Below, one piece after another: positions 30,401-36,637 of a stretch of DNA of 36,637 nucleotides. The first letter of the stretch is position 1; each line of letters begins with the position of its first letter. Origin of the DNA: Oscillospiraceae bacterium (GTDB lineage Bacteria; Bacillota; Clostridia; Oscillospirales; Ruminococcaceae); the NCBI GenBank assembly GCA_016281125.1, contig JAEEIA010000075.1, forward strand, positions 1 to 36,637, given 5' to 3'. The notes below the pieces were generated by a model. That model did not search any database, was not told the DNA's origin, and worked only from the letters and a program-made list of their open reading frames with translations. Position numbers and translations under genes: made by a program.

Positions 30401-31669
30401 TTATGCAAACGAAATCAGTCCGCGGTCAAGCATCCGCTGCGCCGCAGTCAGAATCCCCAGCTTGCCGCTGCCGTAGGTGATGCCGCCCTGCAAATAGACG
30501 GCGTAGGGCTCGCGCATCGGGCCGTCCGCAGACAGCTCAATCGAAGCGCCGCCGGTAAAGGTACCCGCCGCCATGATGACCTTGCTCTCATAGCCCGGCA
30601 TGTCCCAGGCCTCCGGCGTCACAAAGGAATCGACCGGCGAACCGGCCTGAATGCCGCCGCAGAATGCCTCCATCGCCTCCGGCGAACGGAGCGCCAGCAC
30701 AGTGATGATGTCACCGGCGGTTCTGCCCTCTTCCGGCAGACAGGTAAAGCCGAGGCTGCGGAACAGCGATGCCGCAAATGCGCCGGTCTTGCGCGCATTC
30801 GCAACGACCTCCGGCGCCATGAACAGGCCGAGGTACATCGACCGACACTGATTCAGCGAGCAGCCGACCTCTTTGCCCATGCCGACGCAGGTCAGGCGGT
30901 AGGCGCACTGCTCCACCAGCTTTGCCGTTCCGGCGATATAGCCGCCGGTTTCCGCGATGCCGCCGCCCGGGTTCTTGATCAGCGAGCCGATGATCAGATC
31001 CGCGCCCGCATCGGTCGGCTCTTCGTAATCGACAAATTCACCGTAGCAGTTATCCACCATGATGACTGCATCCGGATTCACGCTTCTTGTGAGCACCGCA
31101 ATTTTGCGGATATCCGCAACCGTCAGTGCAGGCCGCAGCGAGTAGCCGCGGGAGCGCTGCAAATACACGACCTTCGCGCCTTTCACGGCGGCCGGAATCG
31201 CGTCAAAATCGGGCGTGCCGTCCGCTTTCAGATCAACCTGCCCGTAGGAGATGCCGTAATCCGCCAGCGAGCCGTTGCCCTTTCCGCGGATGCCGATGAC
31301 CTCCTCCAGCGTGTCATACGGCGCGCCGGTCACGGAAACCATTTTGTCGCCCGTCCGGAGCACGCCGAACAGCGCCGTGGAAAGCGCATGTGTGCCGGAC
31401 ACGAAATGATGCCGCACAAGGGCATCCTCGGTGTGAAACACCTCTGCCCAGACCTTGTCGAGCTTATCGCGTCCCACATCGTCATAGCCGTATCCGTTGG
31501 CGCCCGCAAAGCAGGCTGCTGAAACCTGCTGTGACTGAAACGCTTTCAGCACCTTGGCCGTGCCGTGCTGGGAGATCCGGTCGATCTCCTCAAACTGCGG
31601 CCTTGCAGCCTGTTCTGCCGCAGCAGCCGCCGCAAGCAGTCTGTCATCAAATGAAAATACTGAACTCAT
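30401..31669 (-). CDS. Methionine gamma-lyase-like PLP enzyme (YnbB/aluminium resistance family)
   Basis: A 422-aa fold-type I PLP enzyme of the PF06838 family, annotated as methionine gamma-lyase-like or aluminium resistance protein. Visible features are FAGANGYGYDDVGRDKLD near 54-71, the substrate/PLP region HHFVSGTHAL near 87-96, the Asp of MVDNCYGEF near 206 and the Schiff-base Lys232 in GSLIKNPGGG. The start follows AGGGAG. Members probably cleave C-S bonds of sulfur amino acids, but physiological substrates are poorly established. It follows the 54-aa gene by 26 bases in an operon with two aminopeptidases and an acetyltransferase. Confidence 0.93.
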   Translation of the reverse strand: MSSVFSFDDRLLAAAAAAEQAARPQFEEIDRISQHGTAKVLKAFQSQQVSAACFAGANGYGYDDVGRDKLDKVWAEVFHTEDALVRHHFVSGTHALSTALFGVLRTGDKMVSVTGAPYDTLEEVIGIRGKGNGSLADYGISYGQVDLKADGTPDFDAIPAAVKGAKVVYLQRSRGYSLRPALTVADIRKIAVLTRSVNPDAVIMVDNCYGEFVDYEEPTDAGADLIIGSLIKNPGGGIAETGGYIAGTAKLVEQCAYRLTCVGMGKEVGCSLNQCRSMYLGLFMAPEVVANARKTGAFAASLFRSLGFTCLPEEGRTAGDIITVLALRSPEAMEAFCGGIQAGSPVDSFVTPEAWDMPGYESKVIMAAGTFTGGASIELSADGPMREPYAVYLQGGITYGSGKLGILTAAQRMLDRGLISFA

Positions 31670-31695
31670 GCTGAACTCCCTGATGTTTTCGCGCC

Positions 31696-31860
31696 TCAGC
31701 GCGTTTCATAGTAAAAGAAATCGGCAGCCTCCCGGTCTTTGCCGGTAAAAATCCGCCTGGTCAGCTTCCGGTTCCGGATCAGATACCACACAACATAGAG
31801 CGACTCCTCATTGTGCGCGGGAATCACGACCGAAAACGCAGTCCGCGAACCGGCGCACAT
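31696..31860 (-). CDS. 54-aa hypothetical protein coupled to the GNAT gene
   Basis: A 54-codon frame whose ATG overlaps the stop of the acetyltransferase gene (TGATG), with AAAGGG upstream. It ends 26 bases before the next gene, filling the only gap in the operon. The product begins with a beta-like stretch FSVVIPAHNEES and continues with an aromatic/basic part (YVVWYLIRNRKLTRRIF) and DREAADFFYYE. The first motif faintly resembles the start of family 2 glycosyltransferases, but the protein is far too short, so this is probably chance. Tight coupling and good codon character support a real gene of unknown function. Confidence 0.72.
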   Translation of the reverse strand: MCAGSRTAFSVVIPAHNEESLYVVWYLIRNRKLTRRIFTGKDREAADFFYYETR

Positions 31861-32657
31861 CACAGGATACCCTTTCCGCCGTCCGGCTCTGCGGCATGAA
31901 TCCGCTCCCAGACGAACTCCGACTCGATCAGCGTGAAGCCGATCTCCTCGTAGAAGCTCTTGCGGATGTCGAGCGCATAGAGGATGCCGGTCTTGCCGCG
32001 CGCCTCCAGATCATTTGCAATCCAGTGCAGAAAGTCCCGCGCGTAGCCCTTGCCGCGTGCCGCGGTCTTCGTCGCAACCTGCCCGATCAGCACCTGATCG
32101 CCGTAGTCGTAGATCGCAGTCGCCGCGGTCACATTGAAATACGTAAAGCACTGCCGCAGACCGCGCCGCACCATATGCGAGGTGTCCGTCAGCCAGATAT
32201 CATGCGCAATCAGATTCGGAAAGCCCTCCGAAAGAATCTCGTAAACGTCGTCGAGCTTCGGTGCACGGTCAACCTGTTCCGGATCAAACACCGGAGAGAT
32301 GCCGCCCGGCTCCAGCCGGAACACCGACCGGTGCAGCTGCTGATAGCCCTTTAACTGCAGGCCGGAGAGCAGCGACTGCGCGCCCTCCACGCGGAATGGC
32401 TGATGCATCTCCACAAACAGCGAAAGCTCCGCATGGGCTTCCGCATCCCTGGAAAAATCCGCCTGCGTGCTGACCAGAAGCGTACTGTTCTGGAGCATCA
32501 TCCACGCGGTTTTGTCATGTGAGCGCAGCCGGAAAAAACGGCAGAAGCTGTATTTCGTGCCGTATGCGACCATATTGCAGAGGATTTTCCGCCCGTAGTG
32601 GCACACAGCCAGCGACTTGCGGTCGATCTCGGTCTGACGGCGAAGCTCAGCGATCAT
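31860..32657 (-). CDS. GNAT-family N-acetyltransferase
   Basis: A 265-aa protein whose C-terminal half (about residues 130-255) is a GNAT fold. The acetyl-CoA loop reads ATKTAARGKGYARDFLHWIA (the R/Q-x-x-G-x-G/A pattern as ARGKGYA), followed by the alpha4 region ALDIRKSFYEEIGFT. The N-terminal half is a separate domain of about 120 residues that I do not recognise, perhaps a degenerate second GNAT domain. The start follows AGGAGG. It overlaps the M42 gene before it by 4 bases and the 54-aa gene by 1. The acetyl acceptor is unknown; peptide-derived amines or amino acids would fit the peptidase neighbours, but this is an inference. Confidence 0.88.
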   Translation of the reverse strand: MIAELRRQTEIDRKSLAVCHYGRKILCNMVAYGTKYSFCRFFRLRSHDKTAWMMLQNSTLLVSTQADFSRDAEAHAELSLFVEMHQPFRVEGAQSLLSGLQLKGYQQLHRSVFRLEPGGISPVFDPEQVDRAPKLDDVYEILSEGFPNLIAHDIWLTDTSHMVRRGLRQCFTYFNVTAATAIYDYGDQVLIGQVATKTAARGKGYARDFLHWIANDLEARGKTGILYALDIRKSFYEEIGFTLIESEFVWERIHAAEPDGGKGIL

Positions 32658-33694
32658 AATTCGGCCTCCTGTACGGCGGCAATCATCTGCTCCGCAAGCG
32701 AAAGGCAGGCCTGCGCATCCGAAAGCCGGATCACGGAAACCGGTGCATGCAGATACCGGCAGGGCACGCTGACCGCAAGCACTCTGGCGCCGCGGCCTGC
32801 GTTCTGAATCGCACCCGCGTCATTTCCGCCCGCGATTTTGGTCTTGGTCTGCCAGCAGATGCCGTGTGCTTCACACTGCTGCACCGCAAGATCATAGAGC
32901 GCCTTGTCGTAGACGGTTCTGCCGTCGATGAACGAGATCACCGCACCGCCGCCGAGCGTGCAGACGCGGTCTGCGCCCTCCGAGCCGGGCAGATCCGCCG
33001 CAGTCGTCGCCTCAAAAACCAGTGCAAGCTCCGGATCCGCTGCCGCCGCCGCAACACCGGCGCCGCGCAGCCCGACCTCCTCCTGCACAACAAACGAAAA
33101 CACCGTATCATACGGCAGTTCCTGTTCAATCAGCTCCAGCAGCAGCGCACAGCCGAAGCGGTCGTCGATCGCCTTGGAACGGAACGAGCCGTCCCCGAAC
33201 ACCTGCGCATTCTCCTGAAAATAGATGATGTCGCCGGGCTTCACATGCTGCGCGGTTTCCTGCTTCGAGCTGCTGCCGATATCGCAGAACAGGCTGTGCA
33301 TATCCGCAGGCTTGCTGCGTTCATCCTTGCCAAGCAGATGCACCGGCTTGCAGCCGATCACGCCGGGCAGTTTCTCCCGGCCGACCGTCACCTGACGGCC
33401 GATCACCGCAGCGGCATTCACACCGCCGACCGCATCAAACCCGAGCGAGCCATCCTCAAAGATCTGCGTGACAATGAGCGCGACCTCATCCATATGCGCC
33501 GAGCAGAGCAGTCTGCGCTTTGCGGGCTGTCTGCCTTGTTTGTATACGAGCAGATTGCCGAGCCGATCCGTCTGAACGGCGTCCGCCGGCAGATTCATGG
33601 TTTCAAGTTCACTGAGAATAAAATCCCGCACTGCATGTTCCCGGCCGGATGTGCCGAGAAGCCCGCAGAGCGTTTCAAAGCGTTTCTGATTCAT
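32654..33694 (-). CDS. M42-family glutamyl aminopeptidase/endoglucanase-like metallopeptidase (second)
   Basis: A 346-aa M42 peptidase (TET/FrvX/YsdC type), a cytosolic dimetal aminopeptidase that usually assembles into a tetrahedral dodecamer. Metal and catalytic residues are visible: His in CSAHMDEVAL, Asp in KAIDDRFGCA, the Glu pair in VVQEEVGLRGA, Glu in LVFEATTAADLPG and His in VPCRYLHAP. The start at 33694 overlaps the stop of the first M42 gene (ATGA); AAAGG lies 10 bases upstream, slightly far. An in-frame GTG 12 bases earlier overlaps that site and is not used. It probably degrades short peptides together with its neighbour. Confidence 0.94.
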   Translation of the reverse strand: MNQKRFETLCGLLGTSGREHAVRDFILSELETMNLPADAVQTDRLGNLLVYKQGRQPAKRRLLCSAHMDEVALIVTQIFEDGSLGFDAVGGVNAAAVIGRQVTVGREKLPGVIGCKPVHLLGKDERSKPADMHSLFCDIGSSSKQETAQHVKPGDIIYFQENAQVFGDGSFRSKAIDDRFGCALLLELIEQELPYDTVFSFVVQEEVGLRGAGVAAAAADPELALVFEATTAADLPGSEGADRVCTLGGGAVISFIDGRTVYDKALYDLAVQQCEAHGICWQTKTKIAGGNDAGAIQNAGRGARVLAVSVPCRYLHAPVSVIRLSDAQACLSLAEQMIAAVQEAEL

Positions 33695-34716
33695 CGGGCA
33701 CCGCACCTTTCCGCATAGGCTGCAAGCAAAGCAGCGGTCTGCTCCACGTCGGTGACGTCGATGACCTCAACCGGCGTATGCATGTACCGGAGCGGCACAG
33801 AAACGGTGCCTGCCGCACAGCCGGACGGTGCCAGCGCAAGCGCATCCGCATCGGTGCCGGTCGTGCCGGGCATGACCTCCGTCTGATACGGAATGCCCGC
33901 GGCCTCTGCCGTTTCGGTCAGCGCTGCGGATAGCTCCGCCGAAAGCACCGGCGAAATGCCGATTGCAGGCCCCTTGCCGAGCGCATAGCATTCGGCGGGA
34001 TCCTCCCCGTGCGCAAGCCCGAAGGTCACATCCACCGCAATCGCGTAATCGGGATGTTCATTCGCCGCAGCGAGCTTTGCACCGCGTCCGCCGCGCTCCT
34101 CCTGTCCGCTCAGCACGACTGTCACATTGCACGGCAGATTCTGCTTTTTGCTGATCTGCTCCGCCGCCATAATCACAGCGGCCGCACAGCAGCGGTCATC
34201 CAGCGCAGAGCCGGTCATCCTGCTGCCGAGCAGCTTTTTGCAGGCCGTATCATAATAAACCGCATCACCGGGCGCGACCTTTCCGGCAAGCACCTCCGCA
34301 GAGGATACGCCGAGATCGACGCAGAGTTGTGAGAACTCCGGCACGGCCTGCTCCCCCTGAAGCAGATGCGGCGGCAGAATGGAGATCACACCGCGGAGCG
34401 TTTCCTTTCCCTGCACCAGCACAGGCTGGCCGAGCAGCAGCCGACGGTCAATCCCGCCGACCGCGCCGATCCGCAGAAAGCCGTCCGGCGTGATGTCTGT
34501 CACAAGGAAGCCGACCTGATCGAGGTGTGCGCAGAACAGCAGCGTCGGCTTGCCGCTGTCTGTCCCGATATGCGCGGTCACCGAGCCGTCGCGGTATTCC
34601 GCATCCGGCGCAAACGCGCGCAGCATATCAGCAGCTGCCTGCCCGACGGCTGTTTCCCTGCCGGAAACGCCGCGCAGATCGGCAAGCGCCGCGATCATAT
34701 CATATGAAGAATCCAT
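33691..34716 (-). CDS. M42-family metallopeptidase (first)
   Basis: A 341-aa M42 aminopeptidase. Ligands in order are His in FCAHLDQVGFL, Asp in SALDDRCCAA, the Glu pair in SGQEERGGRGA, Asp in IAVDVTFG and His in VPLRYMHTP. It differs from the second copy in the fourth ligand region (Asp here, Glu there), so the pair may have different specificities or form mixed complexes. The start at 34716 follows AAAGGAGG; a much longer open frame runs back into the promoter region and is rejected. It is the first gene of an operon with the second M42 enzyme, a GNAT, a 54-aa protein, a PLP enzyme and a membrane protein. Confidence 0.94.
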   Translation of the reverse strand: MDSSYDMIAALADLRGVSGRETAVGQAAADMLRAFAPDAEYRDGSVTAHIGTDSGKPTLLFCAHLDQVGFLVTDITPDGFLRIGAVGGIDRRLLLGQPVLVQGKETLRGVISILPPHLLQGEQAVPEFSQLCVDLGVSSAEVLAGKVAPGDAVYYDTACKKLLGSRMTGSALDDRCCAAAVIMAAEQISKKQNLPCNVTVVLSGQEERGGRGAKLAAANEHPDYAIAVDVTFGLAHGEDPAECYALGKGPAIGISPVLSAELSAALTETAEAAGIPYQTEVMPGTTGTDADALALAPSGCAAGTVSVPLRYMHTPVEVIDVTDVEQTAALLAAYAERCGAR

Positions 34717-34767
34717 TGCGAGATCCTCCTTTTTCAGCGAAAGAATCTGGACAACTATACAGATTAT

Positions 34768-34796
34768 ATTATACCAGAATCGTACAGAAAATGCAA
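34768..34796 (-). promoter_or_regulatory. Sigma-A promoter of the M42 peptidase operon
   Basis: On the minus strand TTGCAT, a 17-base spacer and TATAAT with an extended TGG lie about 51 bases before the first M42 gene. Confidence 0.85.
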
Positions 34797-34974
34797 GATT
34801 GAAGTCCGGTTTTGTCGATTGCAACAAATCGGGGCAAAGGAACCTCTGCCCGCTTGACATTTCGCACAGATTCGTAAAATACAGCGTGTTCCGGAGCGGT
34901 TTTTTGTGTTCCGGAAGCGTGCATATTCTGCCGCCGGAGGGACAAGATAATACCAAACGGAAAGGAGGCGCCGC

Positions 34975-35997
34975 ATGACCGAATACGAGGATCTGATCCG
35001 CCTGAAACAGCCGCCGAGCATCGCCGCATGGAGCAGCGTCGTCGGCAAAAAAGAGAGCGAAGGCCCGATGGCACCGTATTTTGACTGCACCGAGCAGGAC
35101 AGTCACTTCGGGCAGGCGACATGGGAGCAGGCCGAAAGCGAGCTCCAGCGCCGCACACTTCGGCTGCTGCTGCAAAAGGCGCGCTGTCCGGAAACTGCGC
35201 TCAGCTGCCTGTTCGCAGGCGACCTCATCAACCAGTGTACCAGCTCGACCTTCGCGCTGCGACATCTGGATGTGCCGTATCTCGGCATTTTCAGCGCATG
35301 TGCGACCTTTGCGGAGGGACTGATGCTCGCGGCGGTCATGCAGAGCGGAATGAATCTGCCGCGCTGCGCCGTGCTGACATCATCGCATTTTTCCAGTGCC
35401 GAACGGCAGTTCCGCTTTCCCCTGACCTACGGCGGACAGCGCACGCCGAACGCACAGCGCACCTGTACCGCAGCGGGCGCCGCACTCCTGACACCGGCCG
35501 CCGCGCCGCCCTATCTGCGGGGCATGTGCATCGGGCGCATCCGCGACATGGGACTGACCGACGCGAGCAATATGGGCGCTGCTATGGCGCCTGCCGCTGC
35601 GGATACCGTTGCGCGGTATCTCTCCGCGACCAGAACACGCCCCGCCGATTATGACGCGATTGTGACCGGCGACCTCGGAACAGTCGGCAGCAGGCTGCTG
35701 AACAGGCTCATGGAGCAGAACGGCTACGAGCTGCGGAGCGTTCACCGTGACTGCGGCGTCATGATGTTCGACAATGCCGCGCAGGATACCCATGCGGGCG
35801 GCTCCGGCTGCGGGTGCTCTGCGAGCATCATCTGCGGATATTATCTGCCGAAGCTGCAAAGCGGCGAGATGCAGAATATCCTCTATGCCGCGACCGGCGC
35901 GCTGCTTTCCCCGCTGCGGTGTCAGCAAGGCGACAGCATTCCGGGAATCTGTCATCTGGTGCATCTGTCGCACAGCGGCGGAAAGGAGCAAATATGA
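34975..35997 (+). CDS. spoVAD: Stage V sporulation protein AD
   Basis: A 340-aa thiolase-fold protein of the SpoVAD family, which binds dipicolinic acid and helps move it into the forespore and out at germination. Family features are the central ALSCLFAGDLINQC, FSACATFAEGLMLAA and ALLTPAA segments, the DASNMGAAMAPAA stretch and the C-terminal GGSGCGCSASIICGYYLP. The length is normal. The start follows GGAAAGGAGGCG. It overlaps spoVAE by 4 bases. No spoVAC precedes it; the upstream gene is divergent. The upstream region has a TTGACA at 34854 but no good -10, and I could not confirm a sigma-G promoter. Confidence 0.95.
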   Translation: MTEYEDLIRLKQPPSIAAWSSVVGKKESEGPMAPYFDCTEQDSHFGQATWEQAESELQRRTLRLLLQKARCPETALSCLFAGDLINQCTSSTFALRHLDVPYLGIFSACATFAEGLMLAAVMQSGMNLPRCAVLTSSHFSSAERQFRFPLTYGGQRTPNAQRTCTAAGAALLTPAAAPPYLRGMCIGRIRDMGLTDASNMGAAMAPAAADTVARYLSATRTRPADYDAIVTGDLGTVGSRLLNRLMEQNGYELRSVHRDCGVMMFDNAAQDTHAGGSGCGCSASIICGYYLPKLQSGEMQNILYAATGALLSPLRCQQGDSIPGICHLVHLSHSGGKEQI

Positions 35998-36386
35998 CGT
36001 ATCTGTGGTCTTTTGTGATCGGCGGGCTGCTCTGTGTGATCGGACAGCTGCTCATTGATGAAACCAAGCTGACGCCTGCGCGCATTCTGGTCGGGTATGT
36101 GGTCGCGGGCGTTGTACTCGGCGCGGCAGGCGTATATCCGCACCTCACAGAGCTGGCCGGTGCCGGGGCTTCCGTGCCGCTGAGCGGATTCGGGAACCTG
36201 CTGGCGCAGGGCATCCGGAAGGACGTGCAGGCGTTCGGGCTGCTCGGGGTACTGACCGGCGGGCTGACCTCCGCGGCAGGCGGCATCACCGCAGCGATGC
36301 TGTTCGGCACTGCCTGCGCCGTGCTGAGCCCGCGCTGGCGTATCCATTCGGGCGGGGAGTCCCCGCGGGCGTTTCCCTCCAGGTGA
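35994..36386 (+). CDS. spoVAE: Stage V sporulation protein AE (SpoVAE/SpoVAEb)
   Basis: A 130-aa small membrane protein with about four hydrophobic segments, starting MTYLWSFVIGGLLCVIGQLL, as expected for SpoVAE of the forespore inner-membrane dipicolinic acid channel. GGAAAGGAG precedes the ATG, which overlaps the spoVAD stop. The C-terminal end (after LSPRW) is a hydrophilic 15-residue extension that I do not recognise and that runs close to the atypical sequence at the window end; the original C-terminus may have been a little shorter. Confidence 0.92.
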   Translation: MTYLWSFVIGGLLCVIGQLLIDETKLTPARILVGYVVAGVVLGAAGVYPHLTELAGAGASVPLSGFGNLLAQGIRKDVQAFGLLGVLTGGLTSAAGGITAAMLFGTACAVLSPRWRIHSGGESPRAFPSR

Positions 36387-36637
36387 ATTGACTGTTGCGC
36401 TCTTATTTATCGCGGCTTCTCTTATGCCGCTGCTCCCTGCAATGGGGGGCGCCTGAGCCAACGCTCCCCTCACCTTTTCCGCAGAGTTGAAATTGAGCGC
36501 ACAGAGAGGAGAGAGTCAGGAAAGAGAGAGCGCGAGAGGGAAAACCTAAGAGAGAGGGGAGATAAGCGACCGTAGGGAGCGCCTCCCCTCTTTCTTGGGT
36601 TGTCCCTCTCGCATTCGCGCCCCGGCGGGGAGCCACC
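36387..36637. other. Atypical strand-asymmetric sequence at the window end
   Basis: After spoVAE the sequence becomes purine-rich over about 36494-36565 (many GAGAG and GGGAG runs) and then pyrimidine-rich. AAGAGAGAGGGGAG (about 36548-36561) can pair with CTCCCCTCTTTCTT as a 14-bp hairpin with one G-T pair. No T-run terminator and no credible gene were seen. Composition differs from the rest of the window. Confidence 0.4.

Noticed and set aside
34922-34928. Sigma-G -10 element (CATATTC) before spoVAD
   Set aside because: Only a partial match and no suitable -35 sequence 16-18 bases upstream.
34717-35265. N-terminal extension of the first M42 peptidase
   Set aside because: It crosses the promoter at 34768-34796 and the divergent spoVAD gene; the ATG at 34716 has AAAGGAGG and the family's normal start.
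36403-36636. 77-codon minus-strand frame at the window end
   Set aside because: Low-complexity, no ribosome binding site, inside atypical sequence and open at the window edge.

Overview
The window looks like chromosomal DNA of a spore-forming, moderately GC-rich clostridial Firmicute, probably Oscillospiraceae/Ruminococcus-like. The signs are spoVAD-spoVAE, strong AGGAGG-type ribosome binding sites, sigma-A promoters that nearly all have a 17-bp spacer, an RNase P RNA gene, a zinc-ribbon/PASTA kinase-like protein and many gut-clostridial family proteins. The genus is an inference, since no 16S gene is present. No complete transposon, prophage, CRISPR array or tRNA gene was seen.

Layout. 1-1.1 kb: a small unknown gene and a nitrilase-family amidase (+). 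1.4-4.2 kb (-): a tightly overlapping operon of an ECF sigma factor, a small two-TM protein, a polytopic membrane protein and a PrsW-type protease, then a terminator and a second copy of the small two-TM protein. 4.2-6.4 kb (-): an unknown gene, then an exported or membrane-tethered barnase, its barstar and a frameshifted third gene. 6.7-12.1 kb (-): minD-like, mgsA-like, a Cys-rich mini-protein, hisS, a class B PBP and an ArsC/Spx-like gene, resembling a rearranged clostridial mre/min cluster. 12.2-13.4 kb (-): a membrane-anchored protein and rnpB. 13.5-17.1 kb (+): pheS-pheT. 17.3-22.0 kb (-): a YtrA-type GntR regulator, one ABC ATPase and five tandem, paralogous ABC-2-type membrane proteins. 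22.0-24.9 kb (+): a hairpin-rich gene-free stretch, a D,D-carboxypeptidase, a leader with a possible pseudoknot and a CHAP amidase. 25.2-26.4 kb (+): mntP and a DUF3267 zincin-like gene. 26.8-34.8 kb (-): a PASTA pseudokinase, a membrane protein, a methionine-gamma-lyase-like PLP enzyme, a 54-aa protein, a GNAT and two M42 aminopeptidases, mostly overlapping. 34.9-36.4 kb (+): spoVAD-spoVAE. The last 250 bp are odd purine/pyrimidine-rich sequence.

The most interesting items are: (i) the sigma/two-TM/PrsW module, which looks like a regulated-proteolysis circuit without a recognisable zinc anti-sigma domain; (ii) a family of dispersed, hairpin-rich repeats with GGTATC termini, four of whose six copies abut or overlap stop codons; (iii) a zinc-ribbon/PASTA protein kinase homologue that has lost its catalytic Lys, Asp, Asn and DFG Asp; (iv) a methylglyoxal synthase homologue with Gly at the catalytic Asp position; (v) a possible pseudoknotted leader before a CHAP hydrolase; and (vi) the tethered barnase with its barstar.
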